Source: an uncultured Solirubrobacter sp.
GTDB taxonomy: Bacteria; Actinomycetota; Thermoleophilia; Solirubrobacterales; Solirubrobacteraceae
Direction of reading: 5' to 3'
Assembly (NCBI GenBank): GCA_937871635.1
Contig: CALMNS010000134.1
Span: forward strand, 1-18,618
DNA length: 18,618 nt
Shown here: positions 12,581 through 18,618 of the stretch, piece after piece
How the letters are laid out: each line of letters opens with the position of its first letter
How positions within the stretch are numbered: the first letter of the stretch is position 1
Made by a program: the position numbers and the translations under genes
The notes under the pieces: generated by a model
The model's input: only the letters and a program-made list of their open reading frames with translations
Databases searched by the model: none
What the model was told of the DNA's origin: nothing

Positions 12581-13623
12581 GGTGCCGCCGCTTCGGCCGC
12601 CTCGGCCCGCCGGCCGGCCCGGTCGCGGCCGATCATGCGCCCGATCGCCGAGGCGCGCCCGGCGGTCCGCTGGAACTTCGACAGGCCGACCGCCAGCAGC
12701 AGCGCCACACCGTTGAAGAGGTCGGGAATCCAGATCGGCGCGCCCGCCAGCTGCAGCCCCTTGACCCCGGTGGCGAGCACATACGCGGCGACGATCGTCC
12801 CGGCGACGTTGTAGCGGCCGCCGCGGAACTGGGTCGAGCCGAGGAACGCTGCCGCGAACGCGGGAAGGAGGAACGACGGGCCCGTCGTCGGATCGCCCGT
12901 GGCCAGTCGCGAGGAGGCGAGCACGCCGGCGATCGCGGCGAGCACGCCGCACGCCGCGAGCGAGAAGATGATCACCCGGTTGGTGCGGACGCCTGCCAGG
13001 CGCGCGGCCTCGATGTTGCCGCCGGTCGCGTAGACCCGCCTGCCCGCCGGGGTGCGCTCGAGGACGTACCAGACCAGCAGGCCGAGTGCGGCCATCATGT
13101 AGACGGGATACGTGATGCCCACAATCTGCCCGGTTCCCACCTCCTGGAACGACGCGCCGAGGTCGAGGATCTGCTGGCTGTTGGAGACCCAGGCGACGCC
13201 GGCCAGCAGCACCGAGCTCATGCCGAGCGTGGCGATGAACGAGTCGATCCGCGCGTACACCACGAGCAGCCCGCTCACGATGCCGATGAGGCCACCCGCC
13301 AGAATCGTCAGCACCATGGCGGGCGCGATGCCGATGTCCTGCTTGGAGAGCAGGTAGGCGACGAGGATCGAGCCGAAGCCCACCTCCGCGCCGACGGCAA
13401 GGTTGAACAGACCGGCGCTGAGGGCCACCACCAGGCCGACCGCGACGATGGCGGTCAGCGCCTGGTTGTCGAGCAGCGTGCGGAAGTTCGTCGCGGTCAG
13501 GAACGTGTCGGGGACCCAGATGGCGAAGATCGCGAACAGCGCCGCGAAGATGTACAGAGCGCTGATGTTCCGGAAGGACAGCGCCTGCACCATGCGGCTC
13601 GGGCGGGCGGCGCTATCGGGCAT
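12577..13623 (-). CDS. ABC transporter permease, CUT2/RbsC type
   Basis: A 348-residue integral membrane protein of the BPD_transp_2 (RbsC-like) family, with about eight to ten hydrophobic segments. After a short cytoplasmic N-terminus come ISALYIFAALFAIFAIWVP, then ALTAIVAVGLVVALSAG with FNLAVGAEVGFG, and later GIVSGLLVVYARIDSFIATLGM. The cytoplasmic coupling loop is visible as YATGGNIEAARLAGV, the family's site of contact with the ATPase. The chosen ATG at 13623 has a GGAAGG site upstream and lies 11 bp inside the ATPase gene; 20 codons of a longer upstream reading are discarded. It presumably homodimerises with the 514-residue ATPase and the lipoprotein encoded at 7467. The C-terminal tail is rich in Arg and Ala. 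Confidence 0.94.
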   Translation of the reverse strand: MPDSAARPSRMVQALSFRNISALYIFAALFAIFAIWVPDTFLTATNFRTLLDNQALTAIVAVGLVVALSAGLFNLAVGAEVGFGSILVAYLLSKQDIGIAPAMVLTILAGGLIGIVSGLLVVYARIDSFIATLGMSSVLLAGVAWVSNSQQILDLGASFQEVGTGQIVGITYPVYMMAALGLLVWYVLERTPAGRRVYATGGNIEAARLAGVRTNRVIIFSLAACGVLAAIAGVLASSRLATGDPTTGPSFLLPAFAAAFLGSTQFRGGRYNVAGTIVAAYVLATGVKGLQLAGAPIWIPDLFNGVALLLAVGLSKFQRTAGRASAIGRMIGRDRAGRRAEAAEAAAP

Positions 13624-15157
13624 GCTGACCTTCCGCCGGGTCGGGGGGCAGGGCCTCTGACAGGCCAAGGCTCTCACGCACAAGGTGCGCCTCAGTGATC
13701 TGGTCGCCCGACAGCTCCGCGACAGCGCGGCCGTCGCGCATGACGATCACCCGGTCGCACAGCAGGGTGAGTTCTTTCGTGTCCGACGAGGCGATGACCA
13801 CGCTGGCGCCCTCCTTCGCGGCTCGGGCGACCAGCTCGTAGATCGACGCCTTGGCGCCGACGTCGACCCCCTGGGTCGGCTCGTCGAGCAGGAGCACCCG
13901 GGGCTTGTTGCGCAGCCACTTGGCCAGCACGACCTTCTGCTGGTTGCCGCCGCTGAAGAGGTCGAGCGCCCGCTCAGGCTCCGCCGGGCGCAGCCCGACC
14001 TCGCCGATCCAGTGGTCGCACTCGGCGCGCTCGGCACGGCCGTCGAGCCGGCCCATCAGGCGGCGCAACGGCCCCAGCCGGGGCAGCGTGAGGTTCTCGC
14101 GGACGTTCATGGTCATCACCGCGCCCTGCGCGTGGCGGTCCGCGGGGACGAACGCGACCCCCTGGCCAACCGCCTTCGTCGGGCTCCCGCCGGGCAGGTC
14201 CTCTGAGCCGACGCGCACCGCGCCGCCGCGGCGCATCACCGAGCCGAACACCAGCCCGGCGATGTGCTCGCGACCTGAGCCGAGCAGGCCGGTGATGCCG
14301 ACGATCTCGCCGGCGCGCACCTCGGCGGCGAAGTCCTCAACGGTCGCGCCTAGGAGCCCATCGACGCGCAGCACGGGCTCGCCCAGCGGGGCGGTCCGCT
14401 CGACGCGAGTCTCCTCGAGCTCGCGGCCGGTGATCATATGCACCAGCGCCGCGCGGTCGAACCCGCCGGCGGGGACATCGGCGACCACCCGCCCGTCGCG
14501 CAGAGCGACGACGCGATCGGCGATGTCCAGGACCTCGTCGAGGCGGTGGGAGATGAAGATGACGCCGGCGCCGCGGGCCGCGACGTGGCGCACGGCCTCG
14601 AACAGCCGATCGACCTCATCACCATGCAGGGCGGCGGTGGGCTCGTCGAGCACGAGGACGTGGTCGTCGCGCTCCCAGCCCTCGAGCGCCCGGGCGATCG
14701 CCACGATCGCGCGCTCGGCCGCCGACAGCAGGACGAGCGGCTGCGTGACGTCGAACGACGCGCCAAAGCGGCTGATCAGCTCGCGGGCGCGGCGCGTCTC
14801 CTCGCGCCGGGCCGCCGGCGCCAGTCCCAGGCCGCGGTGGGACTTGCCAAGATCGAGGTTCTCGACCGTCGAGAGCAGGGGGATGAGGCCGAGGTCCTGG
14901 TGGATGAAGTGCAGCTCGGCCTGCGCCTCGGCGCCGCTGACCGTCACGCCGTCGGCCCCGCGCAACTCGATCTCCGCGCCGGGGTCCGGGGAGTGCAGGC
15001 CGGCGAGCACCTTGACCAGCGTCGACTTGCCTGAGCCGTTCTGGCCGACGACCGCGAGCACCTCGCCCGAGGCCACCTCAAGGTCGACCCCGTCGAGCGC
15101 GCGCAGCCCCGGGAAGGACTTCGACAGTCCGCGGACCCGCAGTAGCGGCTTGCTCAC
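13613..15157 (-). CDS. ABC transporter ATP-binding protein with two ABC domains (RbsA/MglA-like)
   Basis: A 514-residue duplicated ATPase. The first domain has Walker A GQNGSGKST (38-46), a Q-loop HFIHQDLGLIP, the divergent signature LSAAERAIVAIARAL, Walker B HVLVLDEPTAAL and the switch His in IFISHRLDE. The second domain has a degenerate P-loop, GLLGSGREHIAG, without the Lys, but a canonical LSGGNQQKVVLAKWL signature and LLLDEPTQGVDVGAK. This asymmetry is normal for CUT2 transporters and does not indicate decay. The protein powers import through the permease encoded immediately downstream. The GTG at 15157 overlaps the stop of cyclase A by 4 bp, and its own stop lies 11 bp inside the permease gene. 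Confidence 0.95.
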   Translation of the reverse strand: MSKPLLRVRGLSKSFPGLRALDGVDLEVASGEVLAVVGQNGSGKSTLVKVLAGLHSPDPGAEIELRGADGVTVSGAEAQAELHFIHQDLGLIPLLSTVENLDLGKSHRGLGLAPAARREETRRARELISRFGASFDVTQPLVLLSAAERAIVAIARALEGWERDDHVLVLDEPTAALHGDEVDRLFEAVRHVAARGAGVIFISHRLDEVLDIADRVVALRDGRVVADVPAGGFDRAALVHMITGRELEETRVERTAPLGEPVLRVDGLLGATVEDFAAEVRAGEIVGITGLLGSGREHIAGLVFGSVMRRGGAVRVGSEDLPGGSPTKAVGQGVAFVPADRHAQGAVMTMNVRENLTLPRLGPLRRLMGRLDGRAERAECDHWIGEVGLRPAEPERALDLFSGGNQQKVVLAKWLRNKPRVLLLDEPTQGVDVGAKASIYELVARAAKEGASVVIASSDTKELTLLCDRVIVMRDGRAVAELSGDQITEAHLVRESLGLSEALPPDPAEGQHAR

Positions 15158-15963
15158 GCGCCCGTCTCCATGCGGAACTCGCCGGAGGGGTCGAGCATGG
15201 CGACGAGGCGAACGATACAGCCGTCGCCCTTCGTCCAGCGCCAGGGGAACGCGGCGAACGTCACGCGCTTGCCGGTGACGGCGTCGATCTGCCCGCCGAC
15301 GTTCTCAAAGCCGACGATGCCGTTGCCCAGCAACGCCCGATGGCACGGCTCCCACTCGGGGAAGTCGTCGGCGGCCTCGCGCCCGGTGTGCGCCCTGTAC
15401 TCCTCCAGCACACCGTCGATCAACGGGCCGTTGGGCTGCGGGCCGATGGCCGTGCCGAGGGGATGGTCGAGCGCTTGGCAGTCGATTCCGAAACCCTTGA
15501 TGCCCTTGTCGCGGAGCCACTCGCCCGCTTCCTTGTAGGTCCCGGGCGACTCGATGAAGTATCTGCGGCTGTCGCCGTAGAACCGATGCCAACCCGTGTT
15601 GACGATCACGATGTCGCCCTCGCGGATCTCCGGACTGGCGTTCTCGAGATCCTCGGCGGTGACGACCTCCCACTTCTCCTTCGGGATGGACACGACGACG
15701 CCCGTGCCGAAGTACGACGCGAGCGGCACCTCGTCCATGAAGGCCGCGCCTTCGACGACATGGGCCGGCGCATCGGTGTGCGTCGTGCAGTGCATGAACG
15801 TCGTGATCTGTTGAGACAGGACCCCGGACTTCGCGTGATAGTGGAAGCGCTCGATCTTCACGTCCGGGAAGTACGGCCACAGGGGAGCGTCGTGGCCCCA
15901 GGGGTGCGACAAGTCGTAGAACTGGACGCCTGTGACGCGGTCGGTCGACGACGGGGAGGTCAC
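15154..15963 (-). CDS. cyclase-family metal-dependent hydrolase A (PF04199)
   Basis: A 269-residue member of the family that includes bacterial kynurenine formamidase, isatin hydrolase and some lactamases. The metal-binding motif reads HCTTHTDAPAH, giving His58, His62, Asp64 and His68; the N-terminal YDLSHPWGHDAPLWPYFP is characteristic. Downstream, EGDIVIVNTGW and GIKGFGIDCQALDHPLG are the conserved core segments. Members usually use Mn or Zn to hydrolyse amide, lactam or lactone bonds, often in ring opening. The GTG at 15963 overlaps the stop of cyclase B by 4 bp, and the stop overlaps the ATPase start by 4 bp, so enzyme and transporter are tightly coupled. It is clearly different in sequence from the other two cyclase-family proteins here. 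Confidence 0.93.
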   Translation of the reverse strand: MTSPSSTDRVTGVQFYDLSHPWGHDAPLWPYFPDVKIERFHYHAKSGVLSQQITTFMHCTTHTDAPAHVVEGAAFMDEVPLASYFGTGVVVSIPKEKWEVVTAEDLENASPEIREGDIVIVNTGWHRFYGDSRRYFIESPGTYKEAGEWLRDKGIKGFGIDCQALDHPLGTAIGPQPNGPLIDGVLEEYRAHTGREAADDFPEWEPCHRALLGNGIVGFENVGGQIDAVTGKRVTFAAFPWRWTKGDGCIVRLVAMLDPSGEFRMETGA

Positions 15964-16919
15964 TTGATTGCGATCGGGTTGACGGGACCGCCGACCGCAC
16001 CGGAGAAGGGAAGCGGCGCGGCGACGAACAGGAACTCGTGGACGCCGTCCTCGGCACAGTCGCGCGCCAGCTCCTCGAAGTCGAACATCTCGCCGAACGG
16101 CACCCCGGCGTTGACGAGCAGCACGACGTGCAGCGGTTGGTAGATGGCATCGGTCTCGTTGGGCCGTACCTCGCAGCCCCAGGTGTCCGTGGCGAACGCC
16201 GCGACCTCGCGCTCGCAGATGAACCGCGCGGACGCCAGGGCCAGGCCGGGCGCGTCGCCGCCGGTGAACTCACCCCAGCCCCGCTCGTGGGCTTGACGTA
16301 GGTGACCGGTCCGGATCAGGAGGATGTCCCCGCGGCGGACCTCGACGTTCTGGGCCGCTGCGCAGGCGGCGAGCTCCTCCCCGTCGATCCCCTCGCCCGG
16401 TTCGAGCCAGTCGATGCCGCGGAAGCGGGGGAAGTCGAGCAGGACGCCCCGGCCGATCATGTGCTCGCGCATCGTCTCCAGCGCGTTGTGGACGGCGCCG
16501 GAGCTCGTCACCGACTCGAGGCCGAAGCCGTTGTACATCTTGCCGTCGTAGAAGATGTGGCTGAAGGCGTCCCAGTGGGTGCCGGACTGCAGCGGCATCG
16601 TCACCGCGTCGTCCGCGTAGCGCAGCCCGGCCAGGTGGTCCTGCGCGCCCAGCGCGATGTCCCCCCCGTCCTGGATCATGTAGTGCACTGGGTTGGTCCG
16701 GCCGAGGTCGCCCTTCTGGGGTCCGGACTGGTCGTAGGGCATGGCGCACGAGATGGCCTCGCCGCGGCGCACGAGACGGGCGGCAGCCGCGATCGCCCCG
16801 GCATCGATGAAGTTCAGGGCGCCGAGCTCATCCTCGGGGCCCCACCGGCCCCAGCGATTGCACTCGCGCGCCAGGGCCTCCACCTCCGCGAGCTCCAGCT
16901 TGGTCTGAGACGCCGGCAT
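15960..16919 (-). CDS. cyclase-family metal-dependent hydrolase B (PF04199), long form
   Basis: A 319-residue cyclase-family protein of the longer subgroup. The N-terminal NRWGRWGPEDELGALNFID is the hallmark of that subgroup. The metal motif is QSGTHWDAFSH, with His115, Asp117 and His121; Gln111 occupies the place of the first His seen in the shorter members, a substitution I believe is common in this subgroup. Later core segments are VRRGDILLIRTG and FATDTWGCEVRPNE. The expected chemistry is metal-dependent hydrolysis of an amide, lactone or enol-type ring bond. The ATG at 16919 follows a possible 16-codon mini-ORF by 3 bases. Its stop overlaps cyclase A by 4 bp. Two such enzymes in tandem suggest two successive hydrolyses or alternative substrates. 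Confidence 0.92.
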   Translation of the reverse strand: MPASQTKLELAEVEALARECNRWGRWGPEDELGALNFIDAGAIAAAARLVRRGEAISCAMPYDQSGPQKGDLGRTNPVHYMIQDGGDIALGAQDHLAGLRYADDAVTMPLQSGTHWDAFSHIFYDGKMYNGFGLESVTSSGAVHNALETMREHMIGRGVLLDFPRFRGIDWLEPGEGIDGEELAACAAAQNVEVRRGDILLIRTGHLRQAHERGWGEFTGGDAPGLALASARFICEREVAAFATDTWGCEVRPNETDAIYQPLHVVLLVNAGVPFGEMFDFEELARDCAEDGVHEFLFVAAPLPFSGAVGGPVNPIAIK

Positions 16920-16922
16920 GGC

Positions 16923-16973
16923 TCAGGTTCCACGCCATTCCGAAGTGCCGTTCTTGAACGTGACGATGCGCAA
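16923..16973 (-). CDS. possible 16-codon mini-ORF (leader-like or remnant) in the operon
   Basis: Within the only sizeable gap of the operon, a TTG at 16973 opens a frame reading MRIVTFKNGTSEWRGT, with TGA at 16925-16923, 3 bases before the ATG of cyclase B. A GAGGA-like ribosome binding site overlaps the stop codon of the amidohydrolase gene. Third positions are mostly G or C. The sequence resembles the first residues of FAH-family proteins (MRxVTF...), so it may be the stub of a deleted FAH gene. Alternatively it is a translated coupling peptide that carries ribosomes from the amidohydrolase to cyclase B. Chance is possible at this length. Confidence 0.35.
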   Translation of the reverse strand: MRIVTFKNGTSEWRGT

Positions 16974-16980
16974 TTGGTCC

Positions 16981-17907
16981 TCAGTGCTCGACCAGTCGCG
17001 GAATGAGCGCGCCGATGTGGTCGCCCATCAGCGCACGTCGTTCGGCTTCGTCTAAGCCGGCCAGCCCCGGGGCGGGATCGCCGCTGTCGGGCAGCGCCGC
17101 GTAGGGCCAGTCCGTCCCGAAGACGAACTGTTGAAAGGGGGCCACGGCGCGCGCAGCAGCGACCGGTGCGGCGCTGTTGGAGAGGCCGGTGTCATAGAAG
17201 AGGCGACCGAGATAGCCGTGAAGACCCGCCGGGGCCTCGCGCGCCCTTTCGGGCTCGCGGTCGGCCAAGGACGCCAGACGATCGGCCAGGAACGGCACCG
17301 CGCCGCCGAGGTGGGCCACTTGGAGGCGGAGGTTCGGGCACCGCTCGAGGGTCCCTGAGTAGACCAGGTCCGCCACCGCCCGCGTGGTGTCGAACGGGAA
17401 CTCATAGAGCCAAGCCGGATGCTCCGGCAGCGCGAGCGGAGCCGCCGGGTTCGTCGGGTGCAGGAGCACGTAGGCGCCCCTGTCGTCGAGCGCGTCGAAG
17501 ACCGGTGCCCACGCGGGCTCGCCCGGGTAGGTGCCCTCGACGTTCGAGAGCAGGCGAATCCCGTCGAGCCGGAGTACATCGAGCGCGTAGGCGACCTCCT
17601 CGACGGCTCCCTCGAGGTCGGGGAGCGGGAGGATCGCCAGCCCGGCGAACCGGCTCGGGTCCGAGCCGACGACCGAGGCGGTGTGCTCGTTGACCATCCG
17701 GGCGAGCTCGCGTGCGAGCCCGTCGTCGCCGAAGGCCACGCCAGGAGGCGCGAGCGAAAGGACCGCAGCATCGATCCCGTGCCGGTCCATGAATGCGTAG
17801 GTGGTCTCGATGTCCCAGTCCGGCTCGATGGTGCGCAGGTCGCGCCGCTCGAGCTCCGCGAGGTAGTCGCCGGGGACCAGGTGTGCGTGGGCGTCGATCA
17901 GCCGCAC
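16981..17907 (-). CDS. amidohydrolase family protein (Amidohydrolase_2, ACMSD-like)
   Basis: A 308-residue TIM-barrel metal enzyme. The N-terminal DAHAH gives metal ligands His7 and His9. His150 in YVLLHPTNP, His199 in LQVAHLGGAVPF and Asp266 in FGTDWPYA complete the set used by the ACMSD/resorcylate-decarboxylase branch. That branch performs decarboxylation or hydrolysis of aromatic and ring-cleavage acids, which fits the neighbouring monooxygenase and hydrolases. I choose the GTG at 17907, 2 bases after the stop of cyclase C, because it puts the strand VRLIDAHAH at the very N-terminus as in relatives. A much longer upstream reading of the frame runs across cyclase C and is rejected. The stop TGA overlaps the ribosome binding site of the mini-ORF. 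Confidence 0.92.
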   Translation of the reverse strand: MRLIDAHAHLVPGDYLAELERRDLRTIEPDWDIETTYAFMDRHGIDAAVLSLAPPGVAFGDDGLARELARMVNEHTASVVGSDPSRFAGLAILPLPDLEGAVEEVAYALDVLRLDGIRLLSNVEGTYPGEPAWAPVFDALDDRGAYVLLHPTNPAAPLALPEHPAWLYEFPFDTTRAVADLVYSGTLERCPNLRLQVAHLGGAVPFLADRLASLADREPERAREAPAGLHGYLGRLFYDTGLSNSAAPVAAARAVAPFQQFVFGTDWPYAALPDSGDPAPGLAGLDEAERRALMGDHIGALIPRLVEH

Positions 17908-17909
17908 GG

Positions 17910-18618
17910 TCAGTCCTGGAGGAACGCCACTACGCGAGCCGGGGCCGCGCTCGCGCGATGGAGGCGCAACGGGAAGCAGGCCACGGAGAAGCCGGTCGGG
18001 GGCAGGGCGCCGAGGTTGGCCAGCCGCTCGAGCTGGCAGTAGTCGAGGTCGGCCTGGTGAGCTTCCCAGAACACGCCGGGGGCGTCGGAGGCCAACGCGT
18101 CGGCGGCCTGCAGCTTCAGCGGGCGGTCCCAGCCCCAGGCGTCGACGCCCATCACCCGCACGCCCTTCTCGTAGAGCCATTGGGTGGCGCCGGCCGTCGC
18201 GCCCGGTCCGCGGTCCATATATCCGGGCTCGCCGTAGAAGGAGTCCCGGCCAGTGCGGATGAGAACGATGTCGCCCGGCTTGAGGTCGTGGCCGGCCGCC
18301 GCGATCCCCGCCTCCATGTCGGCGGCATCGAGCACCTCGCCGTCCAGGCGGTCGGTCGCGTCGATCACCACGCCCGGGCCGAAGAACCGTTCGAGCGGCA
18401 GCTCGTCGATCGTCCGCGCGGGCTGTCCCTGGATCGTCGAGTTGTAGTGGTACGGCGCGTCGACGTGGGTCGAATTGTGGGTTCCGAGCGTGACCCGCTC
18501 ACGAGCCCAACCCTCGCCGTCGCGCAGCAGGCGCGCCGGCACGCCGTACATCTCCTCGACCTCCTGGGCCCCGTTGGCGTGCGAGAAGTACTCGATCTCG
18601 TTCGCCATTAAGCCCGCC
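17910..18618 (-). CDS. cyclase-family metal-dependent hydrolase C (PF04199), probably 5'-partial
   Basis: At least 232 residues of a third cyclase-family protein. The metal motif is HNSTHVDAPYH, with ligands His44, His48, Asp50 and His54 counted from the ATG at 18608. Core segments LKPGDIVLIRTGRDSFYG and VRVMGVDAWGWDRPL follow. Relatives begin with a DLS/DLT-type strand about 15-25 residues before the EIEYFSHANGAQEVEEMYG segment. Here that strand is missing, the frame remains open to the window edge (reading ...AGLMANEIEYF), and the ATG at 18608 lacks a ribosome binding site. I therefore think the true start lies outside the window. If the ATG is the start, coordinates are 17910-18608. The stop is 2 bases before the amidohydrolase GTG. 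Confidence 0.88.
   Translation of the reverse strand, partial: AGLMANEIEYFSHANGAQEVEEMYGVPARLLRDGEGWARERVTLGTHNSTHVDAPYHYNSTIQGQPARTIDELPLERFFGPGVVIDATDRLDGEVLDAADMEAGIAAAGHDLKPGDIVLIRTGRDSFYGEPGYMDRGPGATAGATQWLYEKGVRVMGVDAWGWDRPLKLQAADALASDAPGVFWEAHQADLDYCQLERLANLGALPPTGFSVACFPLRLHRASAAPARVVAFLQD

Noticed and set aside
11669..12952. 427-codon version of the dehydrogenase frame
   Set aside because: The extra N-terminal part is an arginine-rich shadow of the permease; the Rossmann motif begins just after the GTG at 12580.
14250..14420. Loss of the Walker A lysine in the second ABC domain as a sign of decay
   Set aside because: A degenerate second P-loop is normal in RbsA/MglA-type ATPases.
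13851..15278. 475-codon plus-strand open frame
   Set aside because: Antisense to the ABC ATPase, with a Ser/Arg/Thr/Pro-rich composition and no motif.
16981..18180. 399-codon version of the amidohydrolase frame
   Set aside because: The first 91 codons run through cyclase C out of frame; homology starts at the GTG at 17907.

Overview
The window is a high-GC, gene-dense stretch of a bacterial chromosome. Composition, strong GC preference at third codon positions, frequent GTG/TTG starts and the mix of families fit a soil actinobacterium, possibly of the Thermoleophilia/Solirubrobacterales type. The taxon is an inference; no rRNA or marker gene is present. No tRNA, rRNA or CRISPR array was seen.

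Left part (1-5050), a patchwork of accessory and decaying DNA: a partial alpha/beta hydrolase and an atypical SDR on the minus strand, a VapBC-like toxin-antitoxin remnant with a damaged PIN toxin, an intact RidA-family gene, a 3'-truncated IS256-type transposase fused in frame to a DUF488 protein, a small secreted protein, and an epoxide-hydrolase-type pseudogene broken by several frameshifts and stops.

Right part (5050-18618), a coherent catabolic locus. A GntR/FCD regulator (6615-7349) sits between two units: a leftward FAH-hydrolase plus SnoaL-like pair (5053-6530), and a rightward solute-binding lipoprotein plus second FAH hydrolase (7467-9635). Converging on the latter is a minus-strand operon (18618 to 9721): cyclase C, amidohydrolase, a possible 16-codon mini-ORF, cyclase B, cyclase A, a CUT2-type ABC ATPase, its permease, a 3-hydroxyacyl-CoA-dehydrogenase-family enzyme, a BKACE (DUF849) enzyme and an FAD monooxygenase. 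From cyclase B to the monooxygenase every junction overlaps, five by exactly 4 bp and one by 11 bp, so this part is almost certainly one translationally coupled transcript.

Working model (inference): a small, probably cyclic compound is imported by the RbsABC-like transporter, hydroxylated by the flavoprotein monooxygenase, opened by metal-dependent cyclase-family and amidohydrolase enzymes, and cleaved by FAH-family hydrolases. A resulting beta-hydroxy acid is oxidised by the dehydrogenase, and the beta-keto acid is split with acetyl-CoA by BKACE into acetoacetate and an acyl-CoA. The substrate cannot be read from the sequence. Related inverted repeats (ATACA...TGTAT type) in the two gaps flanking the regulator gene are candidate operators.
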